A stretch of 64,000 nt of DNA from Flavobacterium sp. 102 (GTDB lineage: Bacteria; Bacteroidota; Bacteroidia; Flavobacteriales; Flavobacteriaceae), in contig NZ_RBKX01000001.1 in NCBI RefSeq assembly GCF_003634615.1, positions 2,666,001-2,730,000 of the forward strand, in the 5' to 3' direction. The stretch's first letter is position 1. Each line of letters begins with the position of its first letter. The translations under genes were made by a program, and so were the position numbers. Shown in pieces: positions 33,741 through 44,484 of the stretch. The notes under the pieces are model-generated. The model saw only the letters and a program-made list of their open reading frames with translations. It did no database searches and was not told where the DNA came from.

Positions 33741-35246
33741 TTAATAAATAGGGTTTTGAACTAATTGAGTACCTTCTAATTCTCTTGCCGGAATGGGTAG
33801 GATTTCATTTTTCCCTGCCACAAACCCTCTGCTAGCCAATACAGTTGGCGCATCACCCCAACGTACTAAATCAAACCATCTGTGTCCTTCACCTGCTAAT
33901 TCTCTTCTTCTTTCGTTTTTGATAGCCGTTAAAGATACCGGAACTGATCCTAAACCAACTCTGCCTCTAACTGCATCTAATAAAGCTTGAGCTCTTGCAC
34001 CAGTCGCCCCTAAAGCTTCTGCTTCCATTAGATAAGTATCCGCCAATCGGATTGCGTAAGTGTTTTGTTTGAAATTCAAAACTGCATCACCGGGACCTGA
34101 ATAAACATCTGATTGTTTAGGCATGAACTTGTTAAGGAAATAGCCTGTATCTTGATAAGCACCAATGTAATCTGCATGTCCTGCTTGTTTTAGTGCTTTC
34201 AAATCTAATATTGTAGCATTAAATCTTGGATCGCCTTGCATGAAAGTATAAAAGTCTTCTGTGAAAACATTGAAACTCCATCCTGATGGAAGATCAGGAG
34301 CGAATGCTGGATTTAATCTCACATAACTTCTTGGACCTACCATTTGATTTACGGTATTTCCTTCATCTTGATTTCCTCCCCAAGTTCCCCAAGAAGAGCC
34401 TTGAGCAGAATGAGAAACTTCTAATACTGACTCAGAATTGAATCTGTTAGAAAAGTTCCACAAGTCATTGAAATTAGCTACTAAGCTATAACCATATTGA
34501 CTTGTTCCTCCCGGAGTTCCGTTAACTTGAGCCAACTCAGCAGCAGCCTGAGAATTCTTACCTTGGTACAAATATACTTTACCGAGAATGGCTCGGGCAG
34601 ATCCTTGAGTCAAACGACCCCCATCACTGGAAACATTTACGGTTACCGGCAAATTTGCGATAGATTCTGTGATATCTAATTCAATCTGAGCGTAAACATC
34701 AGCCGGAGCTGCTTGGGTAACTGAATAAAACTGAGAGGCAGAAAGCGGTTCCAAAATCAAAGGAACATTTTTAAACATTCTCACCAAGTTGAAGTAATAA
34801 AATGCTCTTAATACTTTGGCTTCAGCTGCAAATCTCGCTTTAGTCGCATCAGGCATTGGTACATTCGGTAATTTTACCAACAAAAGATTGGCTCTGTAAA
34901 TTCCTCTGTAATAATCACTAAAATAACTGTCCGGTACAGTATTGGTATTGATTGTATAATTTGAAAATGATTGTATACCGGCACCATCTGATGAGTTACC
35001 ACCGCCAGCATAATGATCATCTGATCCTGCATTAAACATGGTTATCATATTTTCGAAACCACCGGAATTTTTCCTCATCAAATCATATACTGAAACCAAA
35101 CCACTGAAAGCTTCTGCTTCGTTTTGGTAATAATTGCTTTCAACTTCCAATCCCTTTGGATCAACCTCTAAATCTTCTGTACTACAAGAGGCAAACGTCA
35201 AGGATGCTAATGTTGCTATTGCTAAAATTTTTATGTTATTTTTCAT
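33741..35246 (-). CDS. SusD/RagB family outer-membrane lipoprotein (PUL1)
   Basis: A 501-aa glycan-capture lipoprotein that forms the lid over its SusC partner. Lipobox in LASLTFASCSTEDLE (Cys20). SusD marks: EVESNYYQNEAEAFSGLVSVYDLMR near 38, AEAKVLRAFYYFNLVRMFKNVPLI near 140 (TPR-like helix), RLTQGSARAILGKVYLYQGK near 210, and the C-terminal RLADTYLMEAEALGATG followed by ERRRELAGEGHRWFDLVRWGD near 447. It ends NPIY. It lies 13 bases after susC and 6 bases before the binding-protein gene, so translation of all three is closely linked. Confidence 0.95.
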   Translation of the reverse strand: MKNNIKILAIATLASLTFASCSTEDLEVDPKGLEVESNYYQNEAEAFSGLVSVYDLMRKNSGGFENMITMFNAGSDDHYAGGGNSSDGAGIQSFSNYTINTNTVPDSYFSDYYRGIYRANLLLVKLPNVPMPDATKARFAAEAKVLRAFYYFNLVRMFKNVPLILEPLSASQFYSVTQAAPADVYAQIELDITESIANLPVTVNVSSDGGRLTQGSARAILGKVYLYQGKNSQAAAELAQVNGTPGGTSQYGYSLVANFNDLWNFSNRFNSESVLEVSHSAQGSSWGTWGGNQDEGNTVNQMVGPRSYVRLNPAFAPDLPSGWSFNVFTEDFYTFMQGDPRFNATILDLKALKQAGHADYIGAYQDTGYFLNKFMPKQSDVYSGPGDAVLNFKQNTYAIRLADTYLMEAEALGATGARAQALLDAVRGRVGLGSVPVSLTAIKNERRRELAGEGHRWFDLVRWGDAPTVLASRGFVAGKNEILPIPARELEGTQLVQNPIY

Positions 35247-35259
35247 ATTTTTTTAATAT

Positions 35260-38200
35260 TTAGAATTGTAAGTTAGCTCCAAACATGATAGAACGTGCTT
35301 GCGGATAGTATCCTCTGTCTAATCCAAAAACATCTCCTCCAATTTCAGGATCATAACCTGTGTATTTTGTCAAAGTAAATAAGTTTTCAGCTGTTACATA
35401 TAAACGTACCTTTTGTAAACCTGCTTTACTAACAATTGTAGAAGGTAAAGAATAACCAAACTGAACGATTTTAAATCTTAAATAATCTCCATCCTCTAAA
35501 TAAAAATCAGACATATTTGTGAAGTTTCCATTCGCATCACTGGTTGATAATCTTGGATATGAGTTTGAAGTTCCTTCACCTGTCCATCTGCTCAAAGCTT
35601 CGGTTGAGTAGTTTCCGTTAGCTACATCCAAACGACGTAAACCTTGGAAAATTTTGTTTCCTGCCGCTCCTTGAGCAAAAACCATAAAATCAAAACCTTT
35701 ATAATCCAAATTTAAAGTAAATCCGAAAGTTACTTTTGGTAATGGACTTCCCAAGAATTTTTTATCATCCGCAGTTATACTTCCGTCACCATTAACATCT
35801 TTCCATCTGAAATCACCCGGAACTGCACCTGGCTGAATTAAACCTCCCGATGAGTTAGTGTAAGAATTGATTTCTTCTTGATTTTGAAAGATTCCCATAG
35901 TTTGGTATCCATAGAAAGTATTATAGGCATGACCAACTTGTGTTCTGGTCACAGCTCCCATAGATTGGAATCCAGGACCTGCATAGAAATCAACATTTGT
36001 CCCCAAATTTGTGATTTCATTTCTTACCGTTGCAAAGTTAGCATTGGCTGAAATATTGAATTCATTGATTGATTTTCTGTATCCCAATTCGAATTCAAAA
36101 CCTGAATTTTCCATATCTGCAATATTTGCAAATGGTGGTGCTTCAGCACCTATATAGCCTGGAATTTGGTTGTCTCTTAAAATTCCTGATGTTTCCTTGT
36201 TATACCATTCAACAGTTAAAGTGAAATCATTTAAAATTTTGGCATCAAAACCAATGTTTGTCAAAGTAGTTTCCTCCCATTTTAAATCAGGGTTTGAAAT
36301 CCTTCCCGGGCTTGAACCCGGTGTTACCGCTCCAGAATTTCCGAAAGTATAGTTACGTGATCCTCCAATAAGTGCTAAATAAGAAAAATTATCAAACACA
36401 TCATTACCGGTAACTCCATATCCACCTCTTATCTTCAAAGTGTTCAAGATTTTGTTTTCTTTCCAGAAATCTTCTTTAGTAAGAACCCAACCTGCTGATA
36501 AAGAAGGGAAAATTCCGTACTTATTATTGGCACCAAATTGAGAAGAACCGTCTCTTCTAATCAGTCCTGTAAACAAATATTTTTCTTTATAATCGTAAGT
36601 TAAACGGGCAAATAATGAAGAGGTTATTTTTGGGGCAACATCGTAGGCATAACCTATTTTGTTATCTTGTATTACAGTATCATCATTAAAAGATGCTTCA
36701 CTAAAACTATTCGTTGATAAACCAAAATGAGTAGCACTTGTTACCTTGTAAAACTCATTGTCCTTGTAAAACCCTTGTCCCAATAATGCTGAGAAAGTAT
36801 GGTTATCAATCACTTTGTCATAAATAACTGTATTTTCAATATTCCAATTGAAAGCTCTGTTTTCCACTCTTGAAATGTTATTCAATGTAGTATTGTTGAC
36901 TGTTGGACTTAAATAATACAATGGTGTAAATCCTTGTCCACCCCAATAAGCAAGCTTTGCTCCCATGGCCGTTTTGAATTTTAATCCTTTCATTGGTTTC
37001 ACTTCTGCGAAAACATTTCCAATAAAATCGTCTGACCAGTTGTATTGACCTTGTCTGGTTTTGGCATAAGCCAATGGATTAGTCATTTCTTGTCCAACAA
37101 CAGGTGAAATTCCATAAGGATTCCCATCTGCATCTCTTATTACGTATGGATTAGTATAGGCTATTCCATTAGCTAAAATTGGATCTGTTTCAATAATAGG
37201 CGTGGTTGGATCTAAGTGAATAGCTGAACTCAAAGGTCCTCCGTATTCACTATTCGTATTTCCAATTCCAACTGATTTTTGATGAGTATAAGCAATAGTC
37301 TGACCAACAGTAAGCCAGTCTTTAACTTTATGAGTAGTATTTAAACGGATGTTTTTCTTTTGATAACTAGAAATTTCCGGCATCACAATTCCTTCCTGAT
37401 TTTGAGTTCCAAAAGAAAAGTAATAATTTGACACTTCACCGCCTCCGCTCAAACTTAACTCGTGTGAATAACGTCTCGCATTATCATTAAAAATAGCTTT
37501 TTGCCAATCAGTTCCTTTCCCAAGCGAACCTAAATCCGGGTAAGGAACATTTCCTGTTCCGCCACCATTTAAATAACGCTCATTCATAATAGCGCCATAT
37601 TGAGTTGCATTTAACAAACTTAAAGTTCTTTCAGGAGAAGAAATACCTTCGAATCCATTATAAGATACCGTCATTTTTCCGGATTTTCCTTTTTTAGTGG
37701 TAACCAAAATTACTCCCGCTGCAGATCTGGCTCCATAAATAGCAGAAGCGGCATCTTTTAATACCTCAATCGACTCGATGTCGGATTGATTGATTGCCCC
37801 TAAAGCTCCCGGATCAACAATTACACCGTCTACTACCCAAATAGGATTGTTTCCTCCATTCAAAGTAGTAATACCTCTAACTCGAACCGTAGATCCTGCT
37901 CCTGGTTGACCTGCATTCATAGCAATAGTTACACCGGCTGTTCTTCCTTGAAGCGATTGTTCAATCCTTCCATTAGGTACTTTTTCCAAATCTTTAGCTG
38001 TTACTTTGGAGATAGCGCCTGTAACAACACTTTTCTTTTGTGTACCATACCCTACGTTGATCACAACTTCATCTAAGTTGTTGCTTTCTTCGGTAAGTTC
38101 AACTTTCATGTCACCATCAGTTATGGTAACTTCTTTAGTTGCATAGCCTATAAATGACACAACTAGTTTTGTAACATTAGCAGGGACATTAATGGAAAAC

Positions 38201-38394
38201 TTACCATCAATATCTGTAGAAGTTTCTACCGTTGTTCCTTTAGCTGCGACATTGGCTCCCGGTAAAGGGAAGCCTCCGGAATTAACACTTCCGGTGACTG
38301 TTTTTTGAGCCTGGGCTGATACAATAAAGACAAAAAACATAGAAAATAGGAAAAGATTTTTCCTAGTTCTTTCAGAAAATAGCTTTAAATTCAT
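35260..38394 (-). CDS. SusC/RagA TonB-linked outer-membrane transporter (PUL1)
   Basis: A 1044-aa TonB-dependent receptor that imports oligosaccharides. A signal peptide ends near SAQAQ (residue 29). Next comes a carboxypeptidase-regulatory-like domain (VTGSVNSGGFPLPGANVAAKG, about 32-115), then the SusC plug signature (VVINVGYGTQKKSVVTGAIS near 111, IEVLKDAASAIYGARSAAGVILVTTKKGK near 208), then a long beta-barrel ending SIMFGANLQF with a terminal Phe. It is the first gene of PUL1 after the regulator and likely defines its promoter. Substrate inferred from neighbours: beta-1,3/1,6-gluco-oligosaccharides. Confidence 0.96.
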   Translation of the reverse strand: MNLKLFSERTRKNLFLFSMFFVFIVSAQAQKTVTGSVNSGGFPLPGANVAAKGTTVETSTDIDGKFSINVPANVTKLVVSFIGYATKEVTITDGDMKVELTEESNNLDEVVINVGYGTQKKSVVTGAISKVTAKDLEKVPNGRIEQSLQGRTAGVTIAMNAGQPGAGSTVRVRGITTLNGGNNPIWVVDGVIVDPGALGAINQSDIESIEVLKDAASAIYGARSAAGVILVTTKKGKSGKMTVSYNGFEGISSPERTLSLLNATQYGAIMNERYLNGGGTGNVPYPDLGSLGKGTDWQKAIFNDNARRYSHELSLSGGGEVSNYYFSFGTQNQEGIVMPEISSYQKKNIRLNTTHKVKDWLTVGQTIAYTHQKSVGIGNTNSEYGGPLSSAIHLDPTTPIIETDPILANGIAYTNPYVIRDADGNPYGISPVVGQEMTNPLAYAKTRQGQYNWSDDFIGNVFAEVKPMKGLKFKTAMGAKLAYWGGQGFTPLYYLSPTVNNTTLNNISRVENRAFNWNIENTVIYDKVIDNHTFSALLGQGFYKDNEFYKVTSATHFGLSTNSFSEASFNDDTVIQDNKIGYAYDVAPKITSSLFARLTYDYKEKYLFTGLIRRDGSSQFGANNKYGIFPSLSAGWVLTKEDFWKENKILNTLKIRGGYGVTGNDVFDNFSYLALIGGSRNYTFGNSGAVTPGSSPGRISNPDLKWEETTLTNIGFDAKILNDFTLTVEWYNKETSGILRDNQIPGYIGAEAPPFANIADMENSGFEFELGYRKSINEFNISANANFATVRNEITNLGTNVDFYAGPGFQSMGAVTRTQVGHAYNTFYGYQTMGIFQNQEEINSYTNSSGGLIQPGAVPGDFRWKDVNGDGSITADDKKFLGSPLPKVTFGFTLNLDYKGFDFMVFAQGAAGNKIFQGLRRLDVANGNYSTEALSRWTGEGTSNSYPRLSTSDANGNFTNMSDFYLEDGDYLRFKIVQFGYSLPSTIVSKAGLQKVRLYVTAENLFTLTKYTGYDPEIGGDVFGLDRGYYPQARSIMFGANLQF

Positions 38395-38689
38395 AAGCGA
38401 TTAATATTATATTGGTTTTGGTTAATTTTTTAAGACACTTTTTATGCCTTGTTAAGATGTTGTTAAATTATTTATTTAAAAAATACGATATGCATTATCA
38501 ACCACAACAAAAAATATACATAATGAAATTTAAAGCAATGATAATTATGAATTTGACAAAACAGTCAATAAAACCGAATAAAACAAAAAGGTAACTATAC
38601 AAAATAGTCCCCAAAAAAAGATTGAAAGTAGTTTACGAAAAGGTTGTTGTAAAGGTAATGTTGTGGTATTTTAACTAGAACTTGTATAG
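38395..38689 (-). promoter_or_regulatory. PUL1 upstream region
   Basis: 295 very AT-rich bases between the regulator stop and the susC start. It must hold the PUL1 promoter and a probable regulator-binding site, but no exact TAnnTTTG box lies near the susC ATG. A 60-codon open frame on the plus strand here has no family features and is not taken as a gene. Confidence 0.5.
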
Positions 38690-41509
38690 TTATACACTTA
38701 AAATGTAGTTCGCCAACCCATCGTCATGTAATAAATTGAGTTTTTTACGCAAACGATATCGTTTTATCTCGACACTTCGAATCGAAATATTTAACATTGG
38801 AGCAATCTCTTTTGAGGATAAATTGAGCCTTAAATAAGCACATAATTTCAAATCACTAGGTGTCAAGCTCGGATGAGCGGCTTTTATCTTTTTAAGGAAG
38901 TCTTTATCTGCATTATCAAACGCTTCTTTGAAAACATTCCAAGAATCATCCTCAGTAATATTTCTGTTAATCGTTGATATCACTGACTTTATATTTCTGC
39001 CGCTATTTTCTTCTGATGATTTTTTCAAATCTTCTTTGATGATATTCAATAACTCATTTTTCTTGATTAAACTCATAGTAGATACAGCCAGTTCCCTATT
39101 TTTAGCATCAACGTCCTGTGAAAGTTGCTCATTTCTAAGTTTCATTAACTGTTGCTCATTTTCTAAAGCGGCTATTTCCAACAATAAATTGTTTTCCTCA
39201 ATCAATTTTTCTTCTTGTTTACGGTAGTAATTTCTATAGGCTTTGTTGATGTAATATGCCATAGTGATAAACAGTAATAAATAAACTAACCAAGCCAAAT
39301 TGGTCGCATACCAAGGCTTTAAAATAGTAAACTTATATTCAACGATATTTCCGGGTAAAGAATTGGCTATCTTGGCCCTTACTTTAAAAGTATAATCTCC
39401 CGGTTCTAAGTTCTTAAAGTTGACACTCGATTTAGCACTCCATTCACTCCATTGTCCTTGCTGTCCTTCTAACATAAATTGGTACTCAACGTCTATAAAA
39501 CGGTTGTATTGTGGAACAGCATAATTAAAAATGAGGTTGTTTTCATCATGCGATAACTCACCAACTTCGGAAATGGACAAGTTTACAAGAGGTTGGCTCA
39601 ATTTATTTACACTTACCTCAGTGAGTATAATATTGTGCGTTTTGACTCTGAAATCCGAGAGGTTAATGATAAAATAACCATCCGTTTTGCCAACAAAATA
39701 TTCATTATCAGATATTTGAGTGATATTTTCATAACCAATCATCGGATTAGTTATAGAAAAAGGAATAGAGATTTTATGCTTTTTTAAGCCTTTGTCAAAA
39801 TTTCCTGAAGTGAAATAATAAATGTAATTTTTAGTAAAAAACCACATTTTGTTAGACTTATCAACGTTTAACTTTCCGGAAATATACTCGTTATTCTTAA
39901 GGATACTACTCAAATTATGATCCTTTTCAAAGGAACCGGTTTTAGCGTTAAGTCTAAAAATACCGCTTCTTCCTGCATAATATATAGTCCCATTATATTT
40001 GGCCAAACTGATGTGCTTACCTTTACTCGGTGATTTTAACACCTCAAATTTCTTGGCTTTTGAAAAATCGGCATTGGCGGTAACTTTTATGATGCCTTTA
40101 TATTCGTGTCCAACGTAAATCTCGTTTTTATTGTCTACTTCGAAATAGCGTGAGGAAATATCAAAACCTTCAATTTTATTTCGAAAAGTCCAACTGCCAT
40201 TTTTCTTCTCTAAAACAGAAATTCCATTATAATTCCCTTGTAACATTATATTTGGCCGATTGGGTAAACTATTGAATTTCCATGTTCCGGATTGCTTGTA
40301 AATTAAACTTATACCGGTCTGACCTATTAAAAATGTTCCCAAATCATGTCCGCAAAACAATTGATTATCATACTCAAATAGCGTCCAAACCTGACCTTTA
40401 GTTCCATTAACTAGACTGAAACCTTCATTGGTTAAAGCACTTTTGGAAAACAACCCTTGATTGGTTCCAACATAAATTTTGTCTTTAAATTTAATCGAGG
40501 CATAAACAGTTCCTAAGAATCCCGAGTCGTCTTTGTAGCTTTTGATAGGCGATTGCAAGTTGATACAATCAATTCCATTGTCTAATCCTAACCATAAATT
40601 ATTATCATCATCTTCATTAATCGATAAAATAGTATTGTTACTCAAACCACTGTTCTGCGTGATGTGATAGCGAGTTTTTCCTTGCTTATCAAGTATGAAA
40701 ATTCCGTTTGAAATCGTCCCCAAAGCAAAACCACCATCAGACAACATTTTGGCACAAAAAATAGAATTTGGTTTTAACTCGCTCTCAGATTCAAAGTAAA
40801 AAGGTGTCAGAACCTTATCTTCCAATTTAAAAACGCCTGCTCTTTCTGTTTGAAACAATAATCCGTCTTTATGCTTGTAAACTTCAACAATCCTGTTGGT
40901 TTTAATTCTGTCATCATCACAAACCAAGACACTTTTACCATTGACTACCTCATAAAAACCTTCTCCTACAGCCTGAAAATAAATAGAATTATTGATTTTA
41001 TAACATCTGAAAATATAGGGATGATTGTCAATAAACTGAAAACTACCGTCTTTTGAATTGTAAACATAAATACGGTTAAAAGATTGAAATAAAACCCAAT
41101 GATCTAAGTTGATAATGTTCCAAAAATGCTCATCTTCTATAAGTTTACTTTTAATTTTTTGACTTAATGAATTGTATTTTAAAGTACCGTTAGCTTGTCG
41201 TTTCCAAAAACCAAACTCCATATAACAACCGCTATAAATTTTATCACCAACCACTTTTACAGAACGTATAATTGTTTCGTTAGGAGATGGATATAGTGAC
41301 CAATTTGAACCATTAAATTCCAACAAACCTTCATTGTTGGCAAAGTAAACAAATTGATTATTATCCTGCGTAACCATCCAGTTTTGATTTCCTGCACCAT
41401 AAACCGTTGAGCCATATTTTACAATGGGTGGTAATTCTTGAGCAGTAAGTTGTGAAACAAACAACAATACAATCAAAATGGCATTAAAAAACGATTGGAA
41501 AAAACGCAT
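38690..41509 (-). CDS. Propeller-sensor LuxR-type regulator of PUL1
   Basis: A 939-aa one-component membrane regulator. Residues 1-23 are a signal peptide. About 24-650 forms two-component-regulator-type beta-propeller blades (YFANNEGLLEFNGSNW, ILSINEDDDNNLWLGLDNGIDC, IKFKDKIYVGTNQGLF). About 660-740 is the Y_Y_Y domain (LEGQQGQWSEWSAKSSVNFKNLEPGDYTFKVRA). A transmembrane helix lies near 745-765 (LAWLVYLLLFITMAYYI), then a coiled coil (KLIEENNLLLEIAALENEQQ). A LuxR-type HTH is at the C-terminus (LTPSDLKLCAYLRLNLSSKEIAPMLNISIRSVEIKRYRLRKKL). There is no histidine kinase or receiver domain. It probably senses periplasmic glucan oligomers and activates susC next door. Confidence 0.9.
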   Translation of the reverse strand: MRFFQSFFNAILIVLLFVSQLTAQELPPIVKYGSTVYGAGNQNWMVTQDNNQFVYFANNEGLLEFNGSNWSLYPSPNETIIRSVKVVGDKIYSGCYMEFGFWKRQANGTLKYNSLSQKIKSKLIEDEHFWNIINLDHWVLFQSFNRIYVYNSKDGSFQFIDNHPYIFRCYKINNSIYFQAVGEGFYEVVNGKSVLVCDDDRIKTNRIVEVYKHKDGLLFQTERAGVFKLEDKVLTPFYFESESELKPNSIFCAKMLSDGGFALGTISNGIFILDKQGKTRYHITQNSGLSNNTILSINEDDDNNLWLGLDNGIDCINLQSPIKSYKDDSGFLGTVYASIKFKDKIYVGTNQGLFSKSALTNEGFSLVNGTKGQVWTLFEYDNQLFCGHDLGTFLIGQTGISLIYKQSGTWKFNSLPNRPNIMLQGNYNGISVLEKKNGSWTFRNKIEGFDISSRYFEVDNKNEIYVGHEYKGIIKVTANADFSKAKKFEVLKSPSKGKHISLAKYNGTIYYAGRSGIFRLNAKTGSFEKDHNLSSILKNNEYISGKLNVDKSNKMWFFTKNYIYYFTSGNFDKGLKKHKISIPFSITNPMIGYENITQISDNEYFVGKTDGYFIINLSDFRVKTHNIILTEVSVNKLSQPLVNLSISEVGELSHDENNLIFNYAVPQYNRFIDVEYQFMLEGQQGQWSEWSAKSSVNFKNLEPGDYTFKVRAKIANSLPGNIVEYKFTILKPWYATNLAWLVYLLLFITMAYYINKAYRNYYRKQEEKLIEENNLLLEIAALENEQQLMKLRNEQLSQDVDAKNRELAVSTMSLIKKNELLNIIKEDLKKSSEENSGRNIKSVISTINRNITEDDSWNVFKEAFDNADKDFLKKIKAAHPSLTPSDLKLCAYLRLNLSSKEIAPMLNISIRSVEIKRYRLRKKLNLLHDDGLANYILSV

Positions 41510-41624
41510 AAACTTGGTTTGGTTGTTATGAATAGGTAAAAATATCGTTTCATTTTTAATTCATCAATATAAAAAAACAAAAAAATGTAATTCCATTGGT
41601 ATCATTTCCCATATGAGAAATGAT

Positions 41625-41632
41625 TACCTTTG
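41625..41632 (+). promoter_or_regulatory. -7 box TACCTTTG for uvrA
   Basis: Exact TAnnTTTG, 19 bases before the ATG at 41652. An ATG at 41613 in the same frame lies upstream of this box and would not be transcribed from it. Confidence 0.55.
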
Positions 41633-41651
41633 CAAACATTCCTTTTTAGCC

Positions 41652-44453
41652 ATGAAAAGTACAGAAATTGCTACGTTAGAACCAAAGAAAAATATCCTGA
41701 TTAAAGGCGCACAAATCCACAATCTAAAGAATTTGGATGTGGTCATTCCGCGCAATGAATTGGTCGTCATCACCGGACTTTCCGGATCAGGAAAATCAAG
41801 TTTGGCCTTTGATACCTTATACGCCGAAGGACAACGTCGCTATGTAGAAAGTTTATCTTCCTACGCACGTCAATTTTTGGGTCGTTTAGACAAACCTAAA
41901 GTTGAATATATCAAAGGCATTGCTCCGGCTATTGCTATTGAACAAAAAGTAAATACAACTAATGCACGTTCAACCGTTGGCACTTCTACTGAAATCTATG
42001 ATTACTTAAAATTACTTTTTGCTCGAATCGGGAAGACATTCTCCCCAATTTCAGGCAATGAAGTAAAGAAAGATACTGTTTCTGATGTCGTTATCGCGGT
42101 TAAAGAGTTTGATTTAGACACCAAATGGTTGCTTCTTTCCCCTATTCATTTAGAAGAAGGAAGACAATTGGAAGACAAATTAAAAGTTTTACTTCAACAA
42201 GGTTTTGCTCGTATTTTAGTCAATAACGAAATGGTGCGTTTGGATGAAATCGACCAACATTCGCTAGACAATAAAGACATTTTACTGATTATCGACCGAA
42301 TCGTGTTAAATGCTGAAACATCTGAAGATGAAGATTTTTACAATCGTTTGGCAGATGCTGTACAAACCGCTTTCTTTGAAGGCAAAGGCATTTGTTACCT
42401 ACAAGAATTGGACACCAAAAAACGATTGGAATTTAGTGCCAATTTTGAATTAGATGGGATTACTTTTTTAGAGCCTAATATTCATTTATTCAGTTTCAAC
42501 AATCCTTATGGCGCTTGCCCAACTTGTGAAGGTTACGGCAATATCATTGGAATAGATGAAGAATTGGTGATTCCGAATACCTCACTCTCTGTTTATGAAA
42601 ATGCTGTTTATCCTTGGCGTGGCGAAAGTATGAGTTGGTATCGAGATCAATTGGTCAACAATGCTTATAAATTTGATTTTCCGATTCACAAACCTTACTT
42701 CGAGTTAACAGAAGAACAAAAAGACCTGATTTGGAAAGGCAACAAACTCTTTACGGGTTTAGATGATTTCTTTAAAGAACTCGAAGAAAAAAATTATAAA
42801 ATCCAAAACCGTGTGATGTTATCCCGTTATCGCGGTAAAACCAAGTGCAACACTTGCAAAGGGAAGAGATTAAGAAAAGAAGCTAATTACATTACTGTTG
42901 GCGGCAAAACCATATCCGAATTGGTCGATATGTCGATTAAAAGATTGATTCCTTTCTTTAACGAATTAAATCTTTCAGAATATGATGCCAAAGTCGCTAA
43001 ACGCCTTTTAATAGAAATCAATAACCGATTGGCTTTCTTGAGCGATGTTGGTTTGGATTATTTGACGCTAAACAGAAACTCTGCTTCGCTTTCCGGCGGA
43101 GAATCACAGCGCATCAATCTGGCGACTTCATTAGGTAGCAGTTTAGTTGGTTCGATGTATATTTTGGATGAACCCAGTATTGGTTTACACCCGAAAGACA
43201 CTGAGAGATTAATCAAAGTGTTGAAAAATCTTCGTGATTTAGGCAATACCGTAATCGTTGTCGAACATGATGAAGATATTATGAAAGCTGCTGACAGAAT
43301 CATCGATATTGGTCCGGAAGCCGGAACTTTTGGTGGTGAATTGGTTGCCGAAGGAACATTTGACGAAATACTACAAGCAGATTCATTGACAGCTAAATAT
43401 TTAAATGGACAATTGGAAATTTCGGTACCAAAAAAACGCAGAAAGTCGAACAACTTTATTGAAATCAAAGGCGCAAGAGAAAATAATTTGCAAAATGTTG
43501 ACGTCACTTTCCCCTTAGAAAGCTTAACGGTAATCACCGGAGTTTCCGGCAGCGGAAAAAGTACGTTAGTGAAGAAAATATTGTTTCCGGCGATGCAAAA
43601 GAAACTCGAAGGTATTGGAGATAAAGCCGGACAATTTACCGAAATGACCGGAAGCTTTTCACATATCAAACACATCGAATACGTTGACCAAAATCCAATC
43701 GGTAGAAGTTCGCGTTCGAATCCGGTGACTTATATTAAAGCTTACGACGACATCCGTGATTTGTATGCCAAAGAAAAGCTATCAAAAGTGCGCGGTTATC
43801 AAGCCAAACATTTTTCTTTCAATGTTGACGGCGGAAGATGTGAAACCTGTAAAGGCGAAGGATCAATCAATGTAGAAATGGTATTTATGGCAGATGTTTC
43901 TTTGCCTTGTGATACTTGTGGCGGAAAGCGTTTCAAAAAAGAAGTGCTGGAAGTCGCATTCGAAGGCAAAAATATTGACGATATTTTGACGATGACCATC
44001 GATGATGCAATTATGTTCTTCTCGGAAAACAAACAGACTAAAATCACTCAAAAACTACAACCGTTACAAGATGTTGGTTTGGGTTATGTACAATTAGGAC
44101 AATCGTCTTCTACACTTTCAGGCGGAGAAGCACAACGAATCAAATTGGCTTCATTCTTGGTAAAAGGTGTAACCAAAGAAAAAGCACTATTCGTATTTGA
44201 CGAACCAACAACCGGTTTGCATTTCCACGACATTAAAAAGCTTTTGGCTTCGTTTGATGCGTTGATTGAAAAAGGCCATTCGATTATCGTCATAGAGCAC
44301 AATTTAGATTTAATCAAATGTGCCGATTGGATTATCGATTTAGGTCCGGAAGGTGGTGAAAATGGTGGCCAATTGTTAGCGGTCGGAACACCGGAAGAGA
44401 TTGTAAAAAATAAAAAGTCAATCACGGCACAATACCTAAAAGACAAATTATAA
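41652..44453 (+). CDS. uvrA: Excinuclease ABC subunit A
   Basis: A 933-aa damage-recognition ATPase of nucleotide excision repair, a dimer that loads UvrB on DNA. Two ABC modules are seen: Walker [10 protein letters not shown] near residue 43 and GVSGSGKST near 635; signatures [16 protein letters not shown] near 480 and [15 protein letters not shown] near 821; Walker [13 protein letters not shown] near 503 and [13 protein letters not shown] near 843. Zinc-finger Cys pairs are CPTC and CNTC in the first half and CETC and CDTC in the second. I start at ATG 41652, downstream of the promoter box. The next genes are convergent. Confidence 0.96.
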   Translation: MKSTEIATLEPKKNILIKGAQIHNLKNLDVVIPRNELVVITGLSGSGKSSLAFDTLYAEGQRRYVESLSSYARQFLGRLDKPKVEYIKGIAPAIAIEQKVNTTNARSTVGTSTEIYDYLKLLFARIGKTFSPISGNEVKKDTVSDVVIAVKEFDLDTKWLLLSPIHLEEGRQLEDKLKVLLQQGFARILVNNEMVRLDEIDQHSLDNKDILLIIDRIVLNAETSEDEDFYNRLADAVQTAFFEGKGICYLQELDTKKRLEFSANFELDGITFLEPNIHLFSFNNPYGACPTCEGYGNIIGIDEELVIPNTSLSVYENAVYPWRGESMSWYRDQLVNNAYKFDFPIHKPYFELTEEQKDLIWKGNKLFTGLDDFFKELEEKNYKIQNRVMLSRYRGKTKCNTCKGKRLRKEANYITVGGKTISELVDMSIKRLIPFFNELNLSEYDAKVAKRLLIEINNRLAFLSDVGLDYLTLNRNSASLSGGESQRINLATSLGSSLVGSMYILDEPSIGLHPKDTERLIKVLKNLRDLGNTVIVVEHDEDIMKAADRIIDIGPEAGTFGGELVAEGTFDEILQADSLTAKYLNGQLEISVPKKRRKSNNFIEIKGARENNLQNVDVTFPLESLTVITGVSGSGKSTLVKKILFPAMQKKLEGIGDKAGQFTEMTGSFSHIKHIEYVDQNPIGRSSRSNPVTYIKAYDDIRDLYAKEKLSKVRGYQAKHFSFNVDGGRCETCKGEGSINVEMVFMADVSLPCDTCGGKRFKKEVLEVAFEGKNIDDILTMTIDDAIMFFSENKQTKITQKLQPLQDVGLGYVQLGQSSSTLSGGEAQRIKLASFLVKGVTKEKALFVFDEPTTGLHFHDIKKLLASFDALIEKGHSIIVIEHNLDLIKCADWIIDLGPEGGENGGQLLAVGTPEEIVKNKKSITAQYLKDKL

Positions 44454-44454
44454 T

Positions 44455-44484
44455 AAAAAGCCTTCCGATGGGAAGGCCTTTTTT
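44455..44484. terminator. Bidirectional terminator after uvrA
   Basis: Stem AAAAGCCTTCC / GGAAGGCCTTTT with loop GATG and T-runs on both sides, lying between the convergent uvrA and M28 peptidase genes. Confidence 0.92.

Noticed and set aside
38412..38594. 60-codon plus-strand frame in the PUL1 upstream region
   Set aside because: Composition is that of random AT-rich DNA (Lys/Asn/Ile/Met-rich), with no family features, and it lies in the promoter region of susC.
43058..43675. 205-codon frame antisense to uvrA
   Set aside because: It is a shadow of strongly conserved uvrA motifs; the translation is Ser/Pro/Cys-rich and resembles no protein.
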